Part shown: positions 1-8,080 of the stretch, piece after piece
Layout: every line of letters begins with the position of its first letter
Position numbering within the stretch: the first letter of the stretch is position 1
Origin: Leucobacter luti
GTDB lineage: Bacteria; Actinomycetota; Actinomycetes; Actinomycetales; Microbacteriaceae
Assembly: GCF_019464495.1 (NCBI RefSeq)
Contig: NZ_CP080492.1
Span: 496,001 to 560,000 of the forward strand
Length of the DNA: 64,000 nt
Direction: 5' to 3'
Notes under the pieces: generated by a model
What the model saw: the letters and a program-made list of their open reading frames with translations, nothing else
Databases searched by the model: none
What the model was told of the DNA's origin: nothing
Translations under genes and position numbers: made by a program

Positions 1-1
1 C

Positions 2-91
2 GCGACCACCACCCACGGGTGGAACGCGTGGGACTTCGACCCGCGGATGGTGGTTCAGCCCGCACTGCGCTCGGGACAGTGCAGCGAGTGA
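2..91 (+). CDS. C-terminal end of an unidentified protein, cut by the window edge
   Basis: Frame 2 is open from the first base to a TGA at 89-91 and reads ATTTHGWNAWDFDPRMVV followed by about ten more residues. The composition (aromatic and Asp-rich, ordered-looking) resembles a real protein tail better than the antisense frames do. Nothing in 29 residues identifies a family. The roughly 200 bases after it up to the LysR gene show no convincing gene. Confidence 0.35.
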   Translation, partial: ATTTHGWNAWDFDPRMVVQPALRSGQCSE

Positions 92-293
92 TGGTCCGTC
101 CCACCGGCGGGGTGCGAGAACGAGAACAGGAGCAGAGTCGCTGGCACGCTAATCTCCCCGGCGACACTGCAGGGCTCGGGGCGCTGGGGCACTGGTGCTG
201 CGGAGGCCCTGAATCTCGCGAGCGCTTTCTCCGCCTGGCTTTGGGCTGGGGTCCACTTCGCCTGTTGCGTGCTCCCCGGGGGTGAGCCACCCG

Positions 294-1163
294 CTATTCG
301 GGAATGAGATACTCGCGAAACGCTTGCGCCGCAGGCGATGGGTTGAAGCCGCTCCATGCCAAGTATTCGATCCGGGTGGGTCCATCGACGATCGGGATCG
401 TGCGGAGTGCACTGTTGCCGGGGACCACAGCAGGAGACAAGAGCGCCACAACAAGGTTCTGAGCGACGAGACTGAGGATCAGATTCGTGTCCATCGCTTC
501 AAACGCGACTTCACGGTGGACACCTGCCGCTTGGAACGCCAGGTCTGAGGGTATCCGGCCGGGAGAGTTCTCAGGGAAATCGACGAACCTTTCCTCGCGC
601 AGCTCCGAGAGGCTGAGACTCGCTTTCTCCGCGAGCGCGTGCTGGGAGGAGGTCACCGCGACAAGGCGCTCCCGTGCCAGCACGCTCGAGCTCACGCCCT
701 GCGGTGGCATGGAGTCTGGGAGCCCCAGCACGGCAACGTCCATATGCCCGTGCCGAATGGCGGTGATGAAATCATTGCTCGCTCCACCGCGCAACCGGAT
801 CCGTACCTCAGGATGTGCGCGATGAAAGGCACCAAGCGCAGCGGGCAAGTCGACCGCGGTGACTGTGGGGATGATCCCGATCGTGAGCGTGCCGCGAATC
901 TCGCCGGTGGTAGCCACTGCATCGTTGATCGCGCGATCCGCTGCTGCCAGACTTGCCCGAGCGGCGAGGAGGAAGGCCGTGCCCGCCGCCGTGATCTCCA
1001 CTCGCCGGCTCGTGCGCGCGAACAACTGCACCCCCAGTTCGCGCTCGAGAGACTTGATCTGGTGGCTGAGTGCGGATTGCACCACACGACAGCGCTCAGC
1101 CGCACGCGTGAAGCTGCCCTCCTCCGCCACCGCAACGACGTATCGCATCTGCTGCAATTCCAC
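294..1163 (-). CDS. LysR-family transcriptional regulator
   Basis: The protein has a classic LysR layout: an N-terminal winged helix-turn-helix (roughly residues 5-62, with the family-typical GSFTRAAERC and SALSHQIKSLERELG stretches) followed by a periplasmic-binding-protein-like effector domain. At about 289 residues it has normal length. I chose the GTG at 1163 because LysR proteins usually begin a few residues before the QMRYVVAVAEEGSF block; an ATG at 1184 in frame would add seven residues, and neither start has a clear Shine-Dalgarno sequence. It is transcribed divergently from the EamA exporter, the usual arrangement for a LysR regulator and its target. The inducer is unknown. Confidence 0.9.
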   Translation of the reverse strand: MELQQMRYVVAVAEEGSFTRAAERCRVVQSALSHQIKSLERELGVQLFARTSRRVEITAAGTAFLLAARASLAAADRAINDAVATTGEIRGTLTIGIIPTVTAVDLPAALGAFHRAHPEVRIRLRGGASNDFITAIRHGHMDVAVLGLPDSMPPQGVSSSVLARERLVAVTSSQHALAEKASLSLSELREERFVDFPENSPGRIPSDLAFQAAGVHREVAFEAMDTNLILSLVAQNLVVALLSPAVVPGNSALRTIPIVDGPTRIEYLAWSGFNPSPAAQAFREYLIPE

Positions 1164-1228
1164 ACACTCATGATTGCAGCTCATGTGTGAAATGACAACA
1201 ATGTGTTGGACTCATGAATCAAAGAAGT

Positions 1229-1246
1229 TCACACTACACAGTGTGA
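1229..1246. promoter_or_regulatory. Inverted repeat, candidate LysR operator
   Basis: The 18-bp sequence TCACACTACACAGTGTGA is a perfect inverted repeat with 7-bp arms and a 4-base centre, and it contains the T-N11-A pattern typical of LysR binding sites. It lies between the divergent LysR and EamA genes. It overlaps the GTG that I use as EamA start, which argues either for a later EamA start or for this being a repression site. Confidence 0.45.
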
Positions 1247-2148
1247 CCACAACGACAGCAGCTCTCCCGACCGCGCGCGGAACACACCAGGCGGCGTGGA
1301 TCCTCATGACCGCGATCGCCCCGGCAATCTGGGGCACGACCTACATTGTGACTACGCGCTTCCTTCCCGAAGGGCACCCCCTGTTCGCAGCCCTCATGAG
1401 GTCGTTGCCCGCCGGGATCATTGCGCTGCTGATCGCGCGCCAGCTCCCGCGCGGATCCTGGTGGTGGAAGAGCCTCGTGCTCGGCACCCTGAACATGGCC
1501 GCATTTTTCCCACTGCTCTTCATCTCTGCGCAGCATCTCCCTGGCGGGGTCGCGGCGACACTCGGCGCAGCCCAACCCATTGTGGTGTCCTTCCTCGCCG
1601 TCGCGCTCTTGCACGAGCGACTCTCACCCTGGCGGCTCGGCTGGGGAGTTGCGGGCATGCTCGGCGTCGCCCTCGTCGTGCTCGGGCCAGGCGCAGGACT
1701 CGATCTGATCGGGATCCTCGCCGGACTCGGCGGCGCAGTCTCGATGGGCGTCGGCGTAGTCCTGACGAAGAAATGGGGACGACCCGAGGGCGTCTCAGCC
1801 ATTGCGCTTGCCGGGTGGCAGCTCACCGCGGCCGGCCTCGTGCTCCTCCTCCCCGCGCTCCTCATCGATGGCGTTCCTGCTGAGTTGGACCCTGCAGCCT
1901 TCGGAGGCTACCTCTGGCTCGGGCTCGTCGGCGCACTCCTGAGCTACACGATCTGGTTCTCCGGGATCCGGAAACTGCCCGTGACCTCCACGGCACTCCT
2001 GGGGCTCCTGTCACCGCTCGTCGCGGCGATCCTGGGTTCCGCCCTCGCTGCAGAGGCACTCACGCTCGTCCAGCTCATAGGATTTGCCATCGCACTCGCA
2101 GCGATGGTGGCTGGTCAGCTGGTGCGCACGCGGCCGCTGACGGGATGA
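1243..2148 (+). CDS. EamA/DMT-superfamily membrane exporter
   Basis: About 300 residues with ten predicted hydrophobic helices forming two EamA repeats, including the hallmark WGTTYIVTTRFLPEGHP near the first helix and repeated Gly/Ala-rich helix pairs. Members export amino acids, metabolites or drugs from the cytoplasm; the substrate cannot be read from sequence. The start is uncertain: the frame is open back to 1174, the GTG at 1243 leaves about 20 residues before the first helix, and an ATG at 1306 would start inside it. Divergence from the LysR gene suggests control by that regulator. Confidence 0.88.
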   Translation: MTTTTAALPTARGTHQAAWILMTAIAPAIWGTTYIVTTRFLPEGHPLFAALMRSLPAGIIALLIARQLPRGSWWWKSLVLGTLNMAAFFPLLFISAQHLPGGVAATLGAAQPIVVSFLAVALLHERLSPWRLGWGVAGMLGVALVVLGPGAGLDLIGILAGLGGAVSMGVGVVLTKKWGRPEGVSAIALAGWQLTAAGLVLLLPALLIDGVPAELDPAAFGGYLWLGLVGALLSYTIWFSGIRKLPVTSTALLGLLSPLVAAILGSALAAEALTLVQLIGFAIALAAMVAGQLVRTRPLTG

Positions 2149-2281
2149 GGGGCTCCTGGGGCGCTCAGGCGGTTCCCCTGAGTGCTGGAGTGACCGGAGC
2201 TCCCTTGCTCCCCAAGGTGCCGGCACTCCGCATTCCAGCGGAGCGGGCCTCTCCCCTGTCACTCTCGCCGCACCCGCGTTC

Positions 2282-2333
2282 ATGGGTCGAATTTTGGGCC
2301 TTCCCCTCGCTGAAGCCCCAGTTTTCGACCCAT
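2282..2333. terminator. Hairpin between convergent genes
   Basis: ATGGGTCGAA at 2282-2291 pairs perfectly with TTCGACCCAT at 2324-2333, and an inner GGGC/GCCC pair extends the structure. It sits in the 328-bp gap between the end of the EamA gene and the end of the hydrolase gene, where a bidirectional terminator is expected. There is no strong T-tract. The rest of the gap shows no gene. Confidence 0.4.
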
Positions 2334-2476
2334 CAACGAAGTGGCCCACGCGCGACCCCGCAAAGCAGGCCGCTCAGTGGGTGCGAAGGCCATCCCGGAG
2401 CACAGACACCGCCGCCCAAACCCCGCAGCACGCAGCCCGTAGCCCGCAACAACTCGCACCCCGCACCCACTCAAGC

Positions 2477-3445
2477 TCAGCGCGTCGCGAGGGCCGCCAG
2501 GAACTCCGCAGTTTCGCTCGCGATACGGACGGACTGGGTGTAGTGCAGATAGTGCTCGCCCGCGAGGGAAACCACCTGCCCGTGAGCCACGCTCGCCGCT
2601 TGACGCTCGTGGAGCTCCAGCCAGCCAGCTACATCGTCGCCACTCGCGTCGTCGGCGACAAAGAGGAGGAGCGGCAGATCTGCAGGAAAGGACTCACCAC
2701 TGACGTTCGCAAAGTTCTCGCTCGAACGGGTGACTTCGTCGAGCAGCGTGCTCTCAACCGAGTTCTTCGTAGTGAGCAGCCGCATTTGCTCCTTCGTCTT
2801 CTCATCGTGGGGCAGCGCGGTGTTCGCGTCCCCCGACAGGGCAGTCAACGCGCGCAGTATCCCGAGGTCGCGAAGCTCAGCAAGCCCGCTCGTTGGAACA
2901 GGTTCGTCCCACCCCGGCTGGTCTGGCACACTGCTATCGATGCCGACAAATGCGATGAGTTCATCCGGAAATACCCGGCTGTACTCAAGCGCGTAGATTC
3001 CCGCGATCGAATGCCCCATCAGCACGTAGCGCTCGATTCCCAGCTGCTGCAGGGCCTCGTGGAGCTCGCGCGTGATGTTCTCCGCAGTGCGGGGCACGTC
3101 GGTCTGATCGCTCAGTCCGGTACCGAACGGTTCGATCGCGATCACGCGATGGGTGTCTTCGAGTTCCGAGATCAGCGGCGCAAAATCGAGCGCAGGCGCG
3201 GCCGTACCCAGCCCAGGCAACAGGACAATCGTCTCGGAGTCGGTGGCATCCCCCTCGCGAACGCCGGTGTCGACAACATTCATCTGTTTCCCGGCAACCG
3301 GGATGAGCGTGCCGTAGGGTGTGATCGCCTCCAATTCGGCTTTCGTCGCCACGGCATTCACGATTGCGGTGGTGCTGAGGAGCGCAATTGGCAGCGCCAC
3401 GATGATTCCGATTACCGTCAGGGTGATCTTGAGGGGTTTCCGCAT
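2477..3445 (-). CDS. Membrane-anchored alpha/beta hydrolase
   Basis: A 322-residue protein with an N-terminal hydrophobic segment (about residues 7-30, after MRKPLK) that could be a signal anchor, followed by an alpha/beta-hydrolase fold. The oxyanion region LLPGLGT is near residue 76, the nucleophile elbow GHSIAG places Ser146, an acidic residue lies in FVADDASGDD, and the probable catalytic His is in GEHYLHY near the C terminus. It is therefore likely a surface-associated serine esterase, lipase or haloperoxidase-like enzyme. No substrate can be assigned. It is transcribed alone. Confidence 0.85.
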   Translation of the reverse strand: MRKPLKITLTVIGIIVALPIALLSTTAIVNAVATKAELEAITPYGTLIPVAGKQMNVVDTGVREGDATDSETIVLLPGLGTAAPALDFAPLISELEDTHRVIAIEPFGTGLSDQTDVPRTAENITRELHEALQQLGIERYVLMGHSIAGIYALEYSRVFPDELIAFVGIDSSVPDQPGWDEPVPTSGLAELRDLGILRALTALSGDANTALPHDEKTKEQMRLLTTKNSVESTLLDEVTRSSENFANVSGESFPADLPLLLFVADDASGDDVAGWLELHERQAASVAHGQVVSLAGEHYLHYTQSVRIASETAEFLAALATR

Positions 3446-4264
3446 AGTGCTCGTTTCCGGTGCGGCTGTAAGGTCAGCCCGTGTATTGTCACCTCAGTAC
3501 ATCGGGCTCAGGACGATGCGGGTAGTGTCGCCACGTCACGCCAAAGGGTGACATCTGTCACGTCGGGTCCCAGATCTTAGGCCCACTGCGTATCTGAGTA
3601 GCGCAGCACGCTGGAGCAGAGTTCCATCTGAGAACCGCGACCCGGGGAGAGTGTTCATTCCAACTGCACCTGAGATGCGCCGCGAACGCGAGCTCGCGAT
3701 GCTGCCCAGACTCGTGGCCGAGGCGACAGTCCTCGTGCGTGCTCCCCTGTTCGCATTGATGCAGCGCCTGTTGTCGCCGCTCAGGATCCACGGGCGGATC
3801 GACACGATCGCGAGCGCACCGTTGCCCGGCCCCGTTGCTCGGCACCGGTGACGAGTTCGACGACCGCTGCGATGTGCTTCTCGCCACGCCGGAGTTTCCG
3901 GGCCGGGGCGAGCCTCGCCGTGAGGGAGGCCGCTGCCAGGCGAAGTGACTGGGACCTGGCCGGCGCTTTAGACGGGGTGCGACGCCGCACCCCACTGCTG
4001 ACAGGACTGTGTGCGGCGCTCACGATCCTGCTGTGGCAGTGGGACGCAGAGTTATCCACCGTCCTGGAGCGAGCCGAGCGCTCAGACGAACACGTTCGAC
4101 GGCTCACCTCAGCGTGCACACGGCCGAGGCTCCCCTGGGGCAGGTGCTCGGACGAGCGCGCTGCCGATGATGCGCCTACCCAGATCATGCGAGATCAGCT
4201 TCATGTCAACGATGCCACCACCCACGTGGGCCGCTTGGTGGCCACTCATCTCACTCCTGCGCGT
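3446..4264. other. 818-bp region without a convincing gene
   Basis: Several overlapping frames are open on both strands, but all have the Arg/Ser-rich look of GC-rich shadow ORFs and none starts with a good ribosome-binding site. On the minus strand the piece HDLGRRIIGSALVRA (near 4200) and a downstream block around SLRLAAASLTARLAPARK (near 3920-3960), in shifted frames, faintly resemble a GntR/FadR-type regulator. This could be a decayed regulator gene, but the match is too weak to call. Confidence 0.3.
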
Positions 4265-5215
4265 TTACCCCCAGCGAGGGTCGTTCGGGTCGGGAGAGTC
4301 GGTCCCGTCGCTGTCGGTCATGACGCGGGCGGCGCCGATCCATGAAGCGAGTTCGGTGTCGTGGAGGAGGTTCGGGCCCGGCACGCCCAGCACATCGGGG
4401 TGCGCCACGATGTCGAGGGGCGCATCGCTCGCGAAGATGAGGACGTTGCCGAGAGGCCCGTCTGCGTCATTCGGATCCGCATCGAGCACAACGGCAACCT
4501 GGGCGAAGACGGTGGCCAAAGTAGCCGCCTGTCGACGCGCGTATTCAAACGGGTGGCCGTCGAGCAGATTCACCACAACGATCCCGTCTGCAGCGGAACG
4601 CTCCGCGACCCGAGCGAAGAACTCTCGGCTGGCAACGCGCCGGTGAATCACGGCGGCGTCCCAGAGATCCACAATCGTAAACTGAGCTTCGGCCCACTCG
4701 GCCGCGACGGCGGTGCGCACGACAGCAGCCGGCGCACCGCCCCGTGAGGCCACTGGCGACGCGGTTGCCACCGCAGCCTCCTGAAGCGACCGCAGAGAAC
4801 TATCGGGAAGAGCAGTGTCCGCGACGTCGCGAGCGTCACCGAAAATCACGCGCACATCGTTCCCCTGCGGCAGCGGGAGCGCCTCGAGCATCTCGGCGTA
4901 CAGTTCAGGCTCGAACTCAACGACCAATTGAGGCGAGCCGGCGCGGGTTGCTTCGACATAGCGCGCGAGCGTGAGCGCGCCAGCTCCGAGATGCACGAAA
5001 CGGAGGCGAGAGCCGGATGGGGCCGCCGCGTCGATCGCCCTGGCGATATGGCGGGTGTATGGGTATGCGAGTTTGGTGGGGTCAGCCAGCGAGACGATGG
5101 ACTGCGCGATTCCGTCAACACTCAGCTCGAAGCGATCAGATCGCAGCCTCGACCTCGTCAGGGTCGCCGATCGGCCGGTGAGCGTGAACGACAGTTTTCG
5201 ACGGTTCTTCAGCAC
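4265..5215 (-). CDS. Spermidine-synthase-like methyltransferase-fold protein
   Basis: A 316-residue soluble protein with a Rossmann-type core: the glycine-rich motif HLGAGALTLARYVEA at about residues 75-89, the acidic strand end VVEFEPEL near 99-105, and a downstream GDARDVAD segment. This is the arrangement of the spermidine synthase / class I methyltransferase superfamily, common as solitary spermine/spermidine-synthase-domain proteins in actinobacteria. True polyamine synthesis is doubtful because no speD or transporter is nearby. It stands alone, with gene-poor DNA on both sides. Confidence 0.8.
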   Translation of the reverse strand: MLKNRRKLSFTLTGRSATLTRSRLRSDRFELSVDGIAQSIVSLADPTKLAYPYTRHIARAIDAAAPSGSRLRFVHLGAGALTLARYVEATRAGSPQLVVEFEPELYAEMLEALPLPQGNDVRVIFGDARDVADTALPDSSLRSLQEAAVATASPVASRGGAPAAVVRTAVAAEWAEAQFTIVDLWDAAVIHRRVASREFFARVAERSAADGIVVVNLLDGHPFEYARRQAATLATVFAQVAVVLDADPNDADGPLGNVLIFASDAPLDIVAHPDVLGVPGPNLLHDTELASWIGAARVMTDSDGTDSPDPNDPRWG

Positions 5216-5421
5216 TGCATCAGTCTAGGTCCGGTGCAGCCTTGTTGCAGGCGTGCACGCCCTACCAGCCGTTGGGGTCAGATGTACGTTCTGGTGACAA
5301 GTGGAAACCAAACCGTGGATCAGGTCAATCAGTCTCCTCAAAGAGCACCAGACCCCAACAGATTCAGCACTGAACCCACCGGTGATGACGGTCGCTCAGG
5401 TCGGGCGGCACCAGCGGAGGG

Positions 5422-5766
5422 TTGTCCGGATTCTTGCAAGCCAGCGTCAAGAAGCAAATCACGGAACGTGGGCCGCACATTGTGTGGTTTGAAAGGCTCA
5501 CGTCTTCTCTTGTGGAAGATGGTCGACTCCGGCGAGAGCGCCTGCTCGGCTGCGAGTCGTGCCCGGAAGACTTTACCGAAAGATGGGCGACGAGGATGCA
5601 GCGGATCGAGAGATGCGGTGTGGCGTGGTCTTGCCGTGCGTGCCCCAGTGGCTTTTTCCGGAGGATGGTTCCTGTGACGTCGACACTATCCATCGGGAGT
5701 GTCAGTGACGACAGACGGGCGCAACGCGAGTCCAACTCCTGGTCACAGCGAGATCCCGAGGAATAG
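5422..5766 (+). pseudogene. Possible ISL3-type transposase remnant
   Basis: The 560-bp gap after the spermidine-synthase-like gene holds no intact gene. One plus-strand frame includes the piece GCESCPEDFTERWATRMQR, which recalls the zinc-binding N-terminal region (C-x2-C-P-x2-F-x-E-R) of ISL3-family transposases. Upstream residues do not clearly continue the match and no terminal inverted repeats were seen. Treat as a low-confidence fossil. Confidence 0.2.
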
Positions 5767-5778
5767 TTCGAGGAAATC

Positions 5779-5808
5779 GCGGACTTCTACCCTCGGGTGG
5801 AAGTCCGC
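5779..5808 (-). terminator. Terminator of the surface-glycan transcript
   Basis: GCGGACTTC at 5779-5787 and GAAGTCCGC at 5800-5808 form a 9-bp perfect stem extended by ACCC/GGGT, leaving a tiny loop. It begins 17 bases past the acyltransferase stop and on the minus strand is followed by a short T-containing stretch, as expected for an intrinsic terminator. Confidence 0.7.
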
Positions 5809-5825
5809 GCAGGCCCCCGGCGCAC

Positions 5826-7715
5826 TCAGTCGTCGCTGCCCTCACCAGCCGGAGCCCGCAACAGTTCCTGGCTCAGCCAGGGGGCAATCTCGCGTTTTCC
5901 AGCGGGGGAGAAATGCACTCGGTCGTCCAAGTACCGGTCCTCGCCCTCCTCAGTTTGGGTGCCACACTCCTCGTCGCTGCAGAGTTGCCCCTGGAGATCC
6001 AGGAGTTCGATCCCTGGGTGATCCCGCAGCACCGCCGCCAAGATCCGGTTGAAGGCCAGTCCCTGTTCCGGACTCAGGATGCCGTTGTGCAGTCGAGCGT
6101 TGGCCAGCAGTACCCGAGTTCCCGGCATCGCTGTCACTTCGATGGCCTCCTCCAGGGCACTCCGATAGCGGTCTGCAAATCCCGGGTCAGTGAGATCCGT
6201 CCAAACCCCGTCAATCTCCTGCTCGACGGCGTCCCAGGCGATGTGCACCACGATTATGCTGGGCCGGGTTGACCGGATTTCCTCCCGCCAGCGCTCCTGC
6301 CAAGGGAGACAGCCCCGGGGAGAGGGCTGCTCAATGCCCGCGCGGGTACGCTGGGCGCTACTGCCCGATATACCGCAGCCGGGGATGCCGCCGTCCGTCA
6401 CAGTAAAGGCGGCAGAGGCGTTCCGAGACAAGGCCGATGCGAGGTCGTTGGCGAGTGAGTCCCCCAGGGTCAACACCCGGGTCTCCCCGTGCCCCTCCGG
6501 GGTTCGCTGTACCAGCTCCGGGACCACCAGCACCGCGGCGGTCACGGTCACCATCAACCCGGTAAACAACGCCGTTCCTCGGCGTGCCCAGTGGCGGAGC
6601 CGAATCGGCTCCCCAACCAAGTGGTGGAGACCGCTCGCCAAGCCCAGCGAGAGGGGGATGCCCAGAATGGCAATGTCCGCCGGAGACACGGTGGGATCCA
6701 CGGCCTGAATCGTCCAGTACACAGGCAGGTGCACCAGGAAGAGCGTGTAAGAAATTTTCCCGGTTTCCACGAGCGGGGGCCACGCAAACAAGCGGCTGAT
6801 CAGATTGCGTCGGCACGTGAGCGTGAGCACCAGGATACCGCCGAGCAGCGCCACCGCGGTGAAGCCGAAACGATACAACCAAGGCTCTTCGTAGGACGTC
6901 GCCCGCACTGAAAGGATGATGATTCCGAGCAGCGCTGCCAGGGAGAGCGTGCTCATGAGCACCCACGTAATCACGCGACCCCAAACCACCCCAGCGCCGG
7001 TTCGGGCACGCTGGCCGTTCTTCCCCGAATACTGCAGGAGCAGATAGCTGATCGCCGCCATGACCGCGCCGACGAAAAGTCCGACCGTGTGGGTGTCGGT
7101 ACCGAGGTACATGCGGTCCGCGTTTGTGCCGTCAAAGCGGAGCGCGGGTTGTGCTGCGGCAACAATCGCTCCTATTCCCCCAACGAGCAGCACGAGCAGA
7201 GCGCTGATGGGTGAGCGTTGCCACCGGAGCCCGCCGCTGCCCCGCCGAGACAGCATACGCCCCAGCAGCAGGACACTGAGCAGCAGGACCGGCCACACCA
7301 GATAAAACTGCTCGGTAATCGCGAGCGACCACATGTGCCCCAGCGGGTTGAGCGCGCCAAAACCGTCCCAGTATTCCTGTCCCGAGGCAATCTGTTCCCA
7401 GTTCGTCAGGTAAACGAGGGAAGCGAGCGCCTGCTCCCCAAACCGAGTGAGTTCCGCCCGGCTCCCCCAGATATACACTGCGAGGAGCGTGGCCCCGAGG
7501 GTCAGCGCGAGCAGGGGAAGAAGCCGCTTTGCTCTTCTGGAGTAAAACCGGCCAAGGTGCACGATCCCAGTGCGATGGTACTCGCGCAGCATTGTCAGCG
7601 TGATCAGAAAACCGGAGAGGAGGAAAAACAGGTCCACGCCGAACAGCCCGTTGCTGTACAGGCCGGTGTGAAATAGAAGCACGCTCAGGATTGCCACCGC
7701 ACGCATCCCGTCCAC
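5826..7715 (-). CDS. Acyltransferase-3 membrane protein with C-terminal SGNH domain (OafA-like)
   Basis: The open frame gives 629 residues: about ten transmembrane helices with the acyltransferase-3 hallmarks (DGMRAVAILSVLLFHTG at the start, His16; FYSRRAKRLLP near 57-67; HMWSLAITEQFYLVWP near 127-142), then an SGNH hydrolase-like domain with the GDS block at Ser420 and a terminal DDRVHFSP block supplying Asp/His. Such proteins O-acylate cell-surface glycans, passing acyl groups across the membrane. The GTG at 7715 is not the natural start: the same frame upstream reads YYPAVDGMRA, the usual family beginning, but has no start codon before a stop at 7887-7889. A frameshift from the upstream frame (7685-8080) is the best explanation. 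Confidence 0.85.
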   Translation of the reverse strand: MDGMRAVAILSVLLFHTGLYSNGLFGVDLFFLLSGFLITLTMLREYHRTGIVHLGRFYSRRAKRLLPLLALTLGATLLAVYIWGSRAELTRFGEQALASLVYLTNWEQIASGQEYWDGFGALNPLGHMWSLAITEQFYLVWPVLLLSVLLLGRMLSRRGSGGLRWQRSPISALLVLLVGGIGAIVAAAQPALRFDGTNADRMYLGTDTHTVGLFVGAVMAAISYLLLQYSGKNGQRARTGAGVVWGRVITWVLMSTLSLAALLGIIILSVRATSYEEPWLYRFGFTAVALLGGILVLTLTCRRNLISRLFAWPPLVETGKISYTLFLVHLPVYWTIQAVDPTVSPADIAILGIPLSLGLASGLHHLVGEPIRLRHWARRGTALFTGLMVTVTAAVLVVPELVQRTPEGHGETRVLTLGDSLANDLASALSRNASAAFTVTDGGIPGCGISGSSAQRTRAGIEQPSPRGCLPWQERWREEIRSTRPSIIVVHIAWDAVEQEIDGVWTDLTDPGFADRYRSALEEAIEVTAMPGTRVLLANARLHNGILSPEQGLAFNRILAAVLRDHPGIELLDLQGQLCSDEECGTQTEEGEDRYLDDRVHFSPAGKREIAPWLSQELLRAPAGEGSDD

Positions 7716-8080
7716 CGCGGGATAGTAGGAGGCTGCGAGGAGCAGGGGTTCCGGGTCTGGCTGAGTTCGGTGCGCTGCGTGCTTCTGCCCTGGGCGGCTG
7801 CGACGCGGTCGCCGTGCCGCCCGAGTTGCCGCCCCGGGGCGCCGCCGGTCTCGCCTGAGCCATCTACGCAGTCTGAACTTTCTGGGTCACCTGGGCGCTT
7901 CGAGCACTTCGGCTGGCTCGGGCGGGACCCGTGAGCTCCCCCCGCGACAGGTGCAGGGCTCGGCTCTGTGCCCGCTTCAGGGGTGAACTCTGAGAGCGGC
8001 TCCCCGAACAGAGCCTCGAGCTCACTCAGCCCAGCTTCCCATTGCCGGCCGGGCTGGGCATTCCTCACCCCCCGGGTCAC
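7685..8080 (-). other. Probable frameshifted N-terminus of the acyltransferase gene
   Basis: This frame starts with GTG at 8080, overlapping the glycosyltransferase stop by 4 bases (GTGA), the signature of translational coupling. It encodes a Pro/Glu/Ser-rich cytoplasmic-looking segment ending near SGETGGAPG. At the run CCCCGGGG (7832-7839) a minus-one shift would move the reading frame into the acyltransferase frame, giving a basic linker and then PLLLAASYYPAVDGMRA. The acyltransferase gene would then run 5826-8080. One missing base, real or from sequencing, accounts for the break. Confidence 0.55.

Noticed and set aside
2282..3580. 432-residue plus-strand ORF opposite the hydrolase gene
   Set aside because: Shadow of the alpha/beta hydrolase, whose GHSIAG motif and N-terminal helix identify the true strand.
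3558..4345. Overlapping ORFs of 135-165 residues on both strands
   Set aside because: Arg/Ser/Pro-rich shadow composition, no motif and no ribosome-binding site. The GntR/FadR-like fragments are too short and need several frameshifts.
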